A program made the translations under genes and the position numbers. The notes below the pieces were generated by a model. It searched no databases. It saw only the letters and a program-made list of their open reading frames with translations, and was not told where the DNA came from. A DNA stretch of 6,962 bases from an uncultured Bacilli bacterium (GTDB lineage: Bacteria; Bacillota_I; Bacilli_A; RF39; UBA660), in assembly GCA_947632255.1 (NCBI GenBank), contig CANROL010000061.1:1-6962 (forward strand). The letters are read 5' to 3'. Numbering within the stretch: position 1 is the stretch's first letter; every line of letters begins with the position of its first letter. Below, piece after piece: positions 1 through 6,186 of the stretch.

Positions 1-1
1 T

Positions 2-370
2 GATAAAGTAAGAGAAGTAATAAAAATAAGTCAAGAACCAGTATCTTTGGAAACACCTATCGGGGAAGAAGATGACTCCCATCTTGGCGATTTTATTAAA
101 GATGAATCTAGTATGTCACCTGAAGAATATGCCACGAATGAAATCTTAAAAGAAGAAATCAAAAATGTTTTAATGACTCTTCAAGTAAGAGAACAAGAAG
201 TCTTAGAACTTCGTTTTGGTCTTGCTGATGGTACTTGCCATACTCTTGAAGAAGTAGGTAAAAGATTTAATGTTACTAGGGAACGTATTCGTCAAATTGA
301 AGCTAAAGCCTTACGTAAACTTCGTCATCCCTCACGCGCTAAAAAACTTCGCGATTTCCTATCTGATTAA
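2..370 (+). CDS. rpoD: RNA polymerase sigma factor RpoD (SigA), C-terminal part, 5' truncated
   Basis: This is the primary sigma factor, which directs RNA polymerase to housekeeping promoters of the -35/-10 type. The reading frame is open from base 2, so the gene starts outside the window and 122 C-terminal residues are visible. The first residues continue into EPVSLETPIG and EEDDSHLGDFI, the region 3.2 finger typical of primary sigmas. Region 4 follows: EVLELRFGL, then the -35-binding helix-turn-helix (TLEEVGKRFNVTRERIRQIE) and the terminal ALRKLRHPSR. A TTG at base 47 could look like a start but lies inside the conserved region and is internal. The TAA stop shares its last A with the ATG of trmK, so the two genes are co-transcribed and probably translationally coupled. 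The near-consensus promoters elsewhere in the window agree with this sigma type. Identification is essentially certain. Confidence 0.98.
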   Translation, partial: DKVREVIKISQEPVSLETPIGEEDDSHLGDFIKDESSMSPEEYATNEILKEEIKNVLMTLQVREQEVLELRFGLADGTCHTLEEVGKRFNVTRERIRQIEAKALRKLRHPSRAKKLRDFLSD

Positions 371-1014
371 TGAATACTAAATTAAAAGCTTTAGCAAGTC
401 TAGTTAATAAAGATGACTATGTTTTAGATATGGCTTGTGATCATGCTTATTTAGCTATCTATCTTAAAAAAAATAATTTAGCTAAAGAAGTATTTGCATC
501 AGATATTAATATTAATGCTTTAAATAATGCTAAAAATAATATTAAAAAAGCTCAATTAGATATACCTACTTATTTATCTAATGGTTTTAAAAATATTTCT
601 AATAATTCTATTAATACTGTTATTATCGCTGGTGTTGGAGCCAATACTATCTTAAATATTGTTAAAGAAACTCCATCTAATATAAATAAATATCTTCTTA
701 GTAGTAATAATCATCCTGAATTAATTCGTAAAAATATGTTAAATATTAATTTTTATTTAAATAAAGAAATAGTTGTTAAAGATAAAGATAAATTTTATAC
801 TCTTATGCTTTTTACGAAAACATATCGCCATTTATCTAACTTAGAAATAAAATATGGTTTATCTAATAATATTGCTTATTTTACTTCTTTAATAAATGAC
901 GAATATAATATTATTAAATGTTTACCTAAATATAAATTATTTTTAATTTTAAAACACTACTATAATATATTTAATTTAAAAAAAATAATTAAAGAAAGAA
1001 CTGGGGCTGATTAA
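370..1014 (+). CDS. trmK: tRNA (adenine(22)-N(1))-methyltransferase TrmK
   Basis: TrmK is a cytoplasmic SAM-dependent enzyme that methylates N1 of adenine 22 in the D-loop region of some bacterial tRNAs. The 214-residue protein has a Rossmann-type fold. SAM motif I is VLDMACDHAYL (residues 18-28; the family usually reads close to IGSDHAYLP). An acidic residue ends strand 2 (ASDIN, D45), NGF (71-73) stands where the family has GDGL, and IIAGVGANTIL (85-95) replaces the usual IAGMGG. The C-terminal half (about 105-214) keeps the LIRKNML and KDKFYTLML elements of the family and is Asn/Lys-rich. The length is slightly below the usual 225-240. The start overlaps the rpoD stop by one base and no Shine-Dalgarno is visible before it, so initiation probably depends on coupling. 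The position next to rpoD matches B. subtilis sigA-cccA-trmK. Substitutions in both glycine-rich motifs are mild and do not suggest loss of function. Confidence 0.9.
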   Translation: MNTKLKALASLVNKDDYVLDMACDHAYLAIYLKKNNLAKEVFASDININALNNAKNNIKKAQLDIPTYLSNGFKNISNNSINTVIIAGVGANTILNIVKETPSNINKYLLSSNNHPELIRKNMLNINFYLNKEIVVKDKDKFYTLMLFTKTYRHLSNLEIKYGLSNNIAYFTSLINDEYNIIKCLPKYKLFLILKHYYNIFNLKKIIKERTGAD

Positions 1015-1267
1015 CATTGGAAATAGGTCTAATCCTATTTTCTTTTTTTATATTTTCTTTTATATTAGTATTATTATTTGTTTTATTTTTATTCTTACTT
1101 TCACTATTTATTTCTTTTAAAGCTGAAAGTATCGTTTTAGCATTATTAATCATTGGTTTAGCTTCTTTATAAAGGGGAATTACTTGATTAGCTACATTTA
1201 AAGTTTTAGCAATTCCCCCTAGAACTTTACTAAAAGTAAGTCCACTTGTCGTTGGTGCTCCAAACAT
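989..1267 (-). CDS. small YqfQ/VrrA-like protein, convergent with trmK
   Basis: A 92-residue protein of unknown function. The N-terminus starts MFG and has a moderately hydrophobic, helical part (residues 10-50; LNVANQVIPLYKEAKPMINN) that resembles the conserved core of YqfQ-like proteins. An Asn/Lys-rich low-complexity stretch (about 56-77) follows, then a short tail ending NQPQFFL. A GGGTGA ribosome binding site lies six bases before the ATG, the same sequence used by the prepilin peptidase gene, which supports a real gene. Context also supports it: yqfQ lies a few genes from trmK in B. subtilis. The last 26 bases overlap the 3' end of trmK on the other strand. I see no signal peptide and no clear membrane span. 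The gene is likely real; the family assignment is from remembered motifs and is only moderately sure. Confidence 0.65.
   Translation of the reverse strand: MFGAPTTSGLTFSKVLGGIAKTLNVANQVIPLYKEAKPMINNAKTILSALKEINSESKNKNKTNNNTNIKENIKKENRIRPISNVNQPQFFL
1019..1049 (+). terminator. factor-independent terminator of the rpoD-trmK transcript
   Basis: Seven perfect pairs (AAATAGG at 1021-1027 with CCTATTT at 1034-1040) are extended by G1020-T1041 and G1019-C1042 to a nine-pair stem with a six-base loop. Seven T residues follow at 1043-1049. It begins five bases after the trmK stop. It lies inside the coding sequence of the convergent minus-strand gene, so the same bases encode that protein's C-terminal part. 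Confidence 0.7.
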
Positions 1268-1273
1268 AGTTTA

Positions 1274-1279
1274 TCACCC
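1274..1279 (-). promoter_or_regulatory. ribosome binding site of the YqfQ-like gene
   Basis: Read on the minus strand the bases are GGGTGA, followed by a six-base spacer and ATG at 1267-1265. It is the main evidence that this small antisense-oriented frame is translated. No convincing -35/-10 pair for this gene could be fixed in the AT-rich DNA between it and the opposite promoter. Confidence 0.6.
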
Positions 1280-1332
1280 AATATAATATATGCCACACCA
1301 TCAAAAAATTTCTTTTAAGACTTCTAAAAATA

Positions 1333-1361
1333 TTGACTAAAAGTTTTCCTAAGAGTATAAT
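1333..1361 (+). promoter_or_regulatory. sigma-A promoter of the acyltransferase gene
   Basis: TTGACT (1333-1338) and TATAAT (1356-1361) are separated by exactly 17 bases, which is one mismatch from the consensus. Transcription would start near 1368, giving a leader of about 20 bases before the ATG at 1388. It is in the 120-base region between the divergent YqfQ-like gene and the acyltransferase gene. No operator-like repeat was seen around it. Confidence 0.85.
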
Positions 1362-1374
1362 TTTTATTATTGAT

Positions 1375-1380
1375 AAGAGG
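1375..1380 (+). promoter_or_regulatory. ribosome binding site fixing the acyltransferase start
   Basis: AAGAGG, then a spacer of seven T residues, then ATG at 1388. An in-frame TTG at 1370 lies upstream of this site, so it would have no ribosome binding site of its own and would begin almost at the predicted transcription start. The ATG is therefore the start. Confidence 0.8.
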
Positions 1381-1387
1381 TTTTTTT

Positions 1388-3598
1388 ATGAGTGGTACTT
1401 ATTATAAAAATTTAAATATAATCCGTGTTTTAGCTTGCTTAGCCATCTTTTTATATCATTTAAATCTAATTCCTGGTGGTTTTTTAGCCGTCGCTACTTT
1501 TTTAACTTTAACTAGTTATTTAAGTTGGGTATCTGCTTCTAAAAAAGAAAAATTTTCTTTTTTAAAGTATTATTATCATTTATTTTTTAAAATATATTTA
1601 CCCCTTATTATAGTTATCTTTTTAACTTTATTTGTTATTTATTTAATGCCCAAATTTTCTTGGTTAAATTTAAAACCGGAAGTAACTTCTGTATTATTAG
1701 GTTACAATAATTTTTGGCAATTAAATGCTAATTTAGATTATTTTGCTCATCACTTAAATTCACCCTTTATTCATCTATGGTATATGGCTATTTTACTGCA
1801 ATTTGATTTAGTTTTTCCATTTATTTATGTAATACTTCATAAAATTGGGGCTAAATTTAAATTTATACCCATTATTTTATCTTTTGTTTTAACTGGATTA
1901 TTTACTTATTTTTTCTTTAAATCAAATCTTAATAATAATTTAATGTTTACTTATTATCATACTTTAACTAGGCTTTTTCCATGTTTTTTTGGTTTATTTA
2001 TTGCAACAATTAATGAATATTATCCTAATCTATTTAAGGTATTTGCTAATAAAATTCTAAATATAATAATGTTTATCATACTTAATATTGCTCTTATTTA
2101 TATGTGGTTTAAAGTTTCTATATCATCATCTAGTTGGGCCATATATCTTATTATTACCACGATTGCAACAGGTTTATTAATTATTTTAGCGACTAATTAT
2201 AATTCTTCAAAAAATAACTTTATTGATAAAATTATTAAATCTTTAGCTAATATTAGTTATGAAATATATTTAATCCAGTATCCTCTTATTTATTTTATGC
2301 AAGATGTAAGCCTAAATCCAACTTTAAAAATCTTATTAATTATAAGTATAACTATTATACTAGCTTATCTACTTAATTGGCTTTTAAAACTTCCATCTAA
2401 ATTTAGTTTTAAACATATTATTCATTATTTAGGTTTAATTATATTAACTATTATTTGTGCTTATGGTGTCTATTATTATGTTATTAGTAAAGATTATACA
2501 ATGGATATGAAAAATCTAGAGAATGAATTATCCCAAAATGCTTTATTATTAGAAGAAAAACAAAAAGCTTATGAAAGAAAACAAAAAGAAGAAGAGCAAG
2601 AATGGAGCGCGGCTCTTGCCGACATGGAAAATGGTAAAGAACTTATCTCTAGTTTTGTTACTAATTTAAGCCTCACTGGTGTAGGGGATTCAGTTATGCT
2701 TGGTGCCATAAATAATTTATATCAAACATTTCCTAATAGTTATATTGATGCTGCCATATCTAGGACAGCTTGGGTTGTAAATGATATCTTAAAAGATTTA
2801 AAAAATAGAAATATCCTTGGCGATGTCATAGTTTTAAATCTTGGTGCTAATGGGGATTGTTCTAAAGATTGTAAAGATAAAATTATGAATACTCTTTCTA
2901 ATAAAGAAGTATTTTGGCTAAATGTTACAAATGATAATGAAGTCCATATTAATGCCAATTTAAGTAGTTTTGCTCTTAATTATCCTAATTTACACATTAT
3001 TGATTGGGCTAATATTTCTAAAAATCATCCGGAATATTTTGTTGCCGATGGTATTCATTTAACTACAACTGGTCGTGTAGCTTATACTAAAGCCATTTAT
3101 GATGCTATCTATGAATTTTATTTAAATAAATATGAAGAAGAAATTGATACAGCCATCAAAAAACATGAAGCCGAAAAAAAAGATAAAGTAACTTTCTATG
3201 GTAATGATTTACTTCTAAATATAATGCCTAATTTATCTAATACTTATCCTGATGCTAAATATAATGTTATTGCATCGGATTATAATACCTTAGAAGATTT
3301 ATTAAATACTACTGCTTCCCAAAATAATTTAACTAATAAAATTGTTTTAGCTTATGATAATACTACGAATATAACTCTTACGGATTACGAAAAACTAGCT
3401 AGTATTTATCCCGAACAAGAATTTTATCTTATATCACTTAGTCATATAGATAGTCCTTTAAATCCTACCAACTTACATATTATTGATTTTTATAATCCCG
3501 TATTAGCTAATCCTGATTATTTGCTTTATGATAAAACCCATTTATCCCCAAATGGTAATCTTGCTTTAACATCTTTTATAACGGAAGCTTTAAAATAA
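1388..3598 (+). CDS. OatA-like membrane O-acyltransferase with SGNH domain plus a degenerate second SGNH domain
   Basis: A 736-residue protein that probably transfers acetyl groups across the membrane to peptidoglycan or another surface polymer. Residues about 5-345 form a multi-spanning acyltransferase-3 domain: the N-terminal motif with R13 and the family's conserved H24 (FLYHL) and HLWYMAILLQF (from H129). A last membrane segment (about 345-370) leads to a charged, coiled-coil-like linker (about 372-420, KQKEEEQE). The first SGNH domain (about 430-575) has GDS with S435, GAN with N488, and DGIHL with D554 and H557. This is the OatA architecture: membrane domain as carrier, external SGNH as transferase. 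In block II the usual Gly appears to be S458 (ISRT). Uniquely, a second linker and a second SGNH-like unit (about 600-736) follow, with GND at 605-607 in place of GDS and D715/H718 kept. The gene has its own promoter and no obvious terminator. The acceptor polymer is not known; OatA-type peptidoglycan acetylation is the closest model. Confidence 0.92.
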   Translation: MSGTYYKNLNIIRVLACLAIFLYHLNLIPGGFLAVATFLTLTSYLSWVSASKKEKFSFLKYYYHLFFKIYLPLIIVIFLTLFVIYLMPKFSWLNLKPEVTSVLLGYNNFWQLNANLDYFAHHLNSPFIHLWYMAILLQFDLVFPFIYVILHKIGAKFKFIPIILSFVLTGLFTYFFFKSNLNNNLMFTYYHTLTRLFPCFFGLFIATINEYYPNLFKVFANKILNIIMFIILNIALIYMWFKVSISSSSWAIYLIITTIATGLLIILATNYNSSKNNFIDKIIKSLANISYEIYLIQYPLIYFMQDVSLNPTLKILLIISITIILAYLLNWLLKLPSKFSFKHIIHYLGLIILTIICAYGVYYYVISKDYTMDMKNLENELSQNALLLEEKQKAYERKQKEEEQEWSAALADMENGKELISSFVTNLSLTGVGDSVMLGAINNLYQTFPNSYIDAAISRTAWVVNDILKDLKNRNILGDVIVLNLGANGDCSKDCKDKIMNTLSNKEVFWLNVTNDNEVHINANLSSFALNYPNLHIIDWANISKNHPEYFVADGIHLTTTGRVAYTKAIYDAIYEFYLNKYEEEIDTAIKKHEAEKKDKVTFYGNDLLLNIMPNLSNTYPDAKYNVIASDYNTLEDLLNTTASQNNLTNKIVLAYDNTTNITLTDYEKLASIYPEQEFYLISLSHIDSPLNPTNLHIIDFYNPVLANPDYLLYDKTHLSPNGNLALTSFITEALK

Positions 3599-3611
3599 CA
3601 ACATAAAGTTC

Positions 3612-3640
3612 TTTAAAAATTTAAAAAACTATGCTATAAT
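3612..3640 (+). promoter_or_regulatory. promoter with extended -10 for the pilus/secretion gene pair
   Basis: TATAAT (3635-3640) is preceded by TGC, a perfect extended -10, and 17 bases upstream is TTTAAA (4 of 6 to the -35 consensus). Transcription would start near 3647, some 19 bases before the ATG at 3666, which has a modest AGGG site at 3652-3655. It lies in the 67-base gap after the acyltransferase gene. Confidence 0.7.
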
Positions 3641-3665
3641 GAATAAAAAGTAGGGTCGATTAAGT

Positions 3666-5201
3666 ATGAAAAAAAAGCAAAATACTAATATTCTTTTATT
3701 ACCATTTCTTTTCATTTATAAACTTATTAGATATTTCTTTTTAGGGGTAAAATTTGTCTTTTTTGATGCTTTTTATAATATAATTTCTTACTATGTAAAT
3801 AAAAGAAAATTTAATAAATTAAATAATACAAATACTCCTACTATAACTAATGATACTAATAATAATATTCCTGAAGAAAAAGCTCCTAAAATATTATCTT
3901 TTAATGAACGCCAACAAATAAATTATGAAAAACAAGAATTAATTAAAGAAATGCAAAAAGAAATAAATACCCATAAAGTAAGTAAAGATTATTATATTTA
4001 CTATGGAACTAAAGATGGTGTTAAAATAAAAGGAACGATGTATGCTAAAAACAAAGTAACTTTACATAATTTTTTAGCTAATGAAGGTATCAATGTTTAT
4101 CAAATAAAAAAAGCTTATTTTCTTAATTTTTTTAAAAAACTTGGTTTAAGTGGGGAACATGAATTAAGTATTAAAGATTTAATTTTCTGGTTAACTCAAG
4201 TATCTACTTATTTAAAATCCGGGGTAACTTTAAATGATACCATTAAAATAATGATGCATACTTCTCTTAAAGATCCTAAAAAATATAAATTATATCAAAG
4301 TATTTCTTATGAACTAACTATTGGGGAAAATTTTAGTACAGCCCTAAAAAATCAAGGTAAAGTTTTTCCTCCTTTATTAGTTAATATGCTAAGAACCGCG
4401 GAAGCTACTGGGGATTTAGTTAAAACTTTAGATGATTTAAGTAATTATTATACAGAAATAGATAAAACACGCAAAGAAATGATTAGTGCTATCATCTATC
4501 CTGCCATTCTCTTAATATTTGCAATTGTTGTTTTAACATTTATCATGGTTTTTGTTATTCCGGAGTTTATTAAAGTATATAATCAAGCTGGTATTACTGT
4601 AGGGGGTTTTACCCTAACTATTATAAATATTAGTAAATATATTACAAGTCATCTTAATTTTCTTATTATAATTTTATTAATCATTATTTTATTACTTTTA
4701 TTCTTATATAAAAATGTTGCTTTCTTCCGCAAAGGAATTCAAATTATTGGTATGCGTTGTCCTTTCTTTGGTAAAATAATTATTTATCATGAAATAACTT
4801 TATTTACCAAAACTTTTGCTAGTTTATTACGAAATAGTGTTTATATTACTGATTCTATGGAAATACTATTAAATATAACCAATAATGAAGTATATAAAGA
4901 TTTAATTATTGAAACTATGAGTAATATTGCCCGAGGTGAAAAAATAAGTTTATCTTTCTATAATAAGTGGTATGTTCCCGATGTTGCTTATTACATGCTT
5001 GTAACAGGTGAATCCACTGGGGAATTAGCTTTAATGATGGAAAAAGTAGCTAACTATTATAATGATTTGCATAAGAGTCGTATAACTAATTTAAAAAGTT
5101 TCTTAGAACCCATCATGATTGTAATTCTTGCTTGTATTGTTGGAATTATAATTTTAGCCGTAGTTATTCCAATGTTTAGTCTATATAGTCAAATAAGATA
5201 G
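3666..5201 (+). CDS. type II secretion / type IV pilus inner-membrane platform protein (GspF/PilC/ComGB family)
   Basis: GspF-family proteins form the membrane platform on which an assembly ATPase drives pilin polymerisation in type IV pili, competence pseudopili and type II secretion. The 511-residue protein has the family's duplicated structure. First F domain about 165-300: ends in AEATGDL (245-251), IIYPAIL and a membrane span (about 276-300). A second span is at about 331-348. Second F domain about 370-505: GESTGEL (448-454), EPIMIVIL (481-488) and a final span. Residues 107-155 (KIKGTMYAKNK, then LANEGI) resemble the small N-terminal domain of GspF/PilC. Before it is an unusual extra part: a hydrophobic stretch (about 9-45), an Asn/Thr-rich linker (about 50-68) and a charged helix (about 80-102). 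Family members are commonly near 350-410 residues. The prepilin peptidase gene follows nine bases later, so the two form an operon. The partner ATPase and pilins are not in the window. Confidence 0.95.
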   Translation: MKKKQNTNILLLPFLFIYKLIRYFFLGVKFVFFDAFYNIISYYVNKRKFNKLNNTNTPTITNDTNNNIPEEKAPKILSFNERQQINYEKQELIKEMQKEINTHKVSKDYYIYYGTKDGVKIKGTMYAKNKVTLHNFLANEGINVYQIKKAYFLNFFKKLGLSGEHELSIKDLIFWLTQVSTYLKSGVTLNDTIKIMMHTSLKDPKKYKLYQSISYELTIGENFSTALKNQGKVFPPLLVNMLRTAEATGDLVKTLDDLSNYYTEIDKTRKEMISAIIYPAILLIFAIVVLTFIMVFVIPEFIKVYNQAGITVGGFTLTIINISKYITSHLNFLIIILLIIILLLLFLYKNVAFFRKGIQIIGMRCPFFGKIIIYHEITLFTKTFASLLRNSVYITDSMEILLNITNNEVYKDLIIETMSNIARGEKISLSFYNKWYVPDVAYYMLVTGESTGELALMMEKVANYYNDLHKSRITNLKSFLEPIMIVILACIVGIIILAVVIPMFSLYSQIR

Positions 5202-5210
5202 GGTGATTAC

Positions 5211-5870
5211 ATGATTTTTTTAATATTTATAATTGGTTTTATTCTTGGTTTAATTTATACATTTATCGCGGATAAACTTCCTTTATTATTACCCGAAGTA
5301 ACTACCTCTGTTGAAAATTCTTGGATATTAAATTTATTTCTAGGAGTTACCAATGGTTTAATCCTGCTTATAAGTTATTATAGTTATGGTCTTAGTTATG
5401 AATTTTTTACCTCTCTTATTATTAGTGCTTTAGTTATTATTATATTTTTAACTGATTTTAAATACATGATTATTTTAGATAGTCCTCTTATAATCTTTAG
5501 TTTTCTAATGATTATTTTAAAAATATATTATTTTGATTTAAAAACTTTAGGTTTAAGTATTTTAAGTGGTATTATATTATTTATATTTATGTTATTTATT
5601 GCTTTAATTGGTAAAAAAATCTTTAAAAAAGATGCTTTAGGTGGTGGAGATATTAAACTATCATTCTTAATTGGATTAATCTTAAATTTAAGATTAGGCT
5701 TATTAGCAATTATCTTTTCATCTTTATTAGCTCTTCCATATAGTATAGCAACAATCCTATTAAATAAAGAAAGGGAAGTGCCATTTGGTCCTTTTCTTGT
5801 TGGTAGTCTTGCTTTAGTTTTTATCTTTAGTGCCAAATTTCTAAATTTAATTAATTTCCTTATTTCCTAA
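5211..5870 (+). CDS. prepilin peptidase (type IV leader peptidase, A24 family), short form
   Basis: This polytopic membrane aspartic protease cleaves the leader from type IV prepilins and pseudopilins before assembly. Both catalytic aspartates are in place: D82 in TDFKY and D147 in GGGDIKL, 65 residues apart as expected for the family. The PFGPFL motif (about 191-196) also fits. About seven hydrophobic spans cover the 219 residues. The protein has no cysteine at all, so the CxxC zinc-binding loops and the N-methyltransferase domain of bifunctional enzymes are missing; only a reduced N-terminal part (DKLP at about 21-24, where others have an RLP-like motif) remains. It is shorter than the usual 240-290. 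The GGGTGA ribosome binding site touches the stop of the GspF-like gene, which shows tight coupling. It likely processes pilins encoded elsewhere on the chromosome. Confidence 0.92.
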   Translation: MIFLIFIIGFILGLIYTFIADKLPLLLPEVTTSVENSWILNLFLGVTNGLILLISYYSYGLSYEFFTSLIISALVIIIFLTDFKYMIILDSPLIIFSFLMIILKIYYFDLKTLGLSILSGIILFIFMLFIALIGKKIFKKDALGGGDIKLSFLIGLILNLRLGLLAIIFSSLLALPYSIATILLNKEREVPFGPFLVGSLALVFIFSAKFLNLINFLIS

Positions 5871-5879
5871 ATTTAGAAA
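5838..5879. repeat. perfect 12-bp inverted repeat across the end of the prepilin peptidase gene
   Basis: TTTCTAAATTTA (5838-5849) is the exact reverse complement of TAAATTTAGAAA (5868-5879), with 18 bases between. The stop codon TAA (5868-5870) begins the second arm. No T-run follows on either strand, so it is not a canonical terminator. It ends five bases before the -35 of the next promoter, so it could be a weak terminator, a 3' mRNA-protecting hairpin or a protein site. Only 2 of 12 pairs per arm are G-C, so its stability is limited. Confidence 0.6.
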
Positions 5880-5883
5880 AGTC

Positions 5884-5912
5884 TTGTCAAAATAAAAGAT
5901 ATAAGTTATAAT
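5884..5912 (+). promoter_or_regulatory. sigma-A promoter of the yqfD-like/vanZ/ybeY operon
   Basis: TTGTCA (5884-5889) and TATAAT (5907-5912) are 17 bases apart, one mismatch from consensus. Transcription would begin near 5919. A strong AAAGAGGG ribosome binding site (5926-5933) then precedes the ATG at 5939. The 68-base gap is thus fully explained as a promoter region, separating this operon from the pilus genes. Confidence 0.85.
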
Positions 5913-5938
5913 AGAAAAGTATTTGAAAGAGGGATAAC

Positions 5939-6175
5939 ATGGATAATGTAAAAGAAATTGAAAAAAGAGTTGAAGGTTCTAAATGGGATGAAGCTTTAAA
6001 GAAAGCTTCTGAAAAAATTCAAATTCAATTAAATGACAAGGAACGTATAATAACGCAAAAAGTTTTGAATAATAATCAAAAAGATAGTAAAATAAGTGTA
6101 GAGATTTTTACATCTGTAGAAAAACAAATAGCTTCTATAGTTAATTATGAAGCGCAAGAAGAATCTTTAGAATAG
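5939..6175 (+). CDS. small protein resembling the C-terminal end of sporulation protein YqfD
   Basis: A 78-residue soluble protein. It reads like the last part of YqfD (stage IV sporulation family): a helix with EALKKASEKI (18-27), then ERIITQKVL (35-43), a polar turn, and KISVEIFTSVEKQIA (51-65), matching the family's C-terminal pattern of helix, 'II..KVL' strand, 'GK..V.V.FEV.E.IA' strand. YqfD itself is about 390-400 residues with an N-terminal domain and a membrane span; none of that is here, nor in the bases upstream, which are promoter. The location supports the match: yqfD lies a little upstream of ybeY in B. subtilis. Because it has a near-consensus promoter and a strong ribosome binding site, it looks like a functional stand-alone protein and not debris. 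The role is unknown. The family call rests on recalled motif patterns and is moderate. Confidence 0.6.
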   Translation: MDNVKEIEKRVEGSKWDEALKKASEKIQIQLNDKERIITQKVLNNNQKDSKISVEIFTSVEKQIASIVNYEAQEESLE

Positions 6176-6186
6176 AGGTATAGTCT

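Noticed and set aside
47..49. TTG at 47 as the start of the first gene
   Set aside because: The upstream frame is open to base 2 and its translation continues the conserved RpoD sequence, so this Leu codon is internal.
1280..1320. Minus-strand promoter for the YqfQ-like gene
   Set aside because: Several TATATT-like hexamers occur, but none has a credible -35 at 16-18 bases, and some would place the transcription start inside the ribosome binding site.
1370..1372. TTG at 1370 as the acyltransferase start
   Set aside because: It lies before the AAGAGG site and nearly at the predicted transcription start; ATG at 1388 has correct spacing.
2740..2958. 72-codon minus-strand open frame
   Set aside because: It lies opposite the SGNH region of the acyltransferase, whose plus-strand frame has clear catalytic motifs; the minus frame shows no recognisable protein.
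3599..3640. Terminator after the acyltransferase gene
   Set aside because: Only a small TAAAG-TT-CTTTA palindrome with AT-rich flanks is present and no proper stem with a T-run, so termination here is not supported.
5528..5836. 102-codon minus-strand open frame
   Set aside because: It is opposite the catalytic half of the prepilin peptidase; Lys/Ile/Pro-rich product typical of an antisense shadow in AT-rich DNA.
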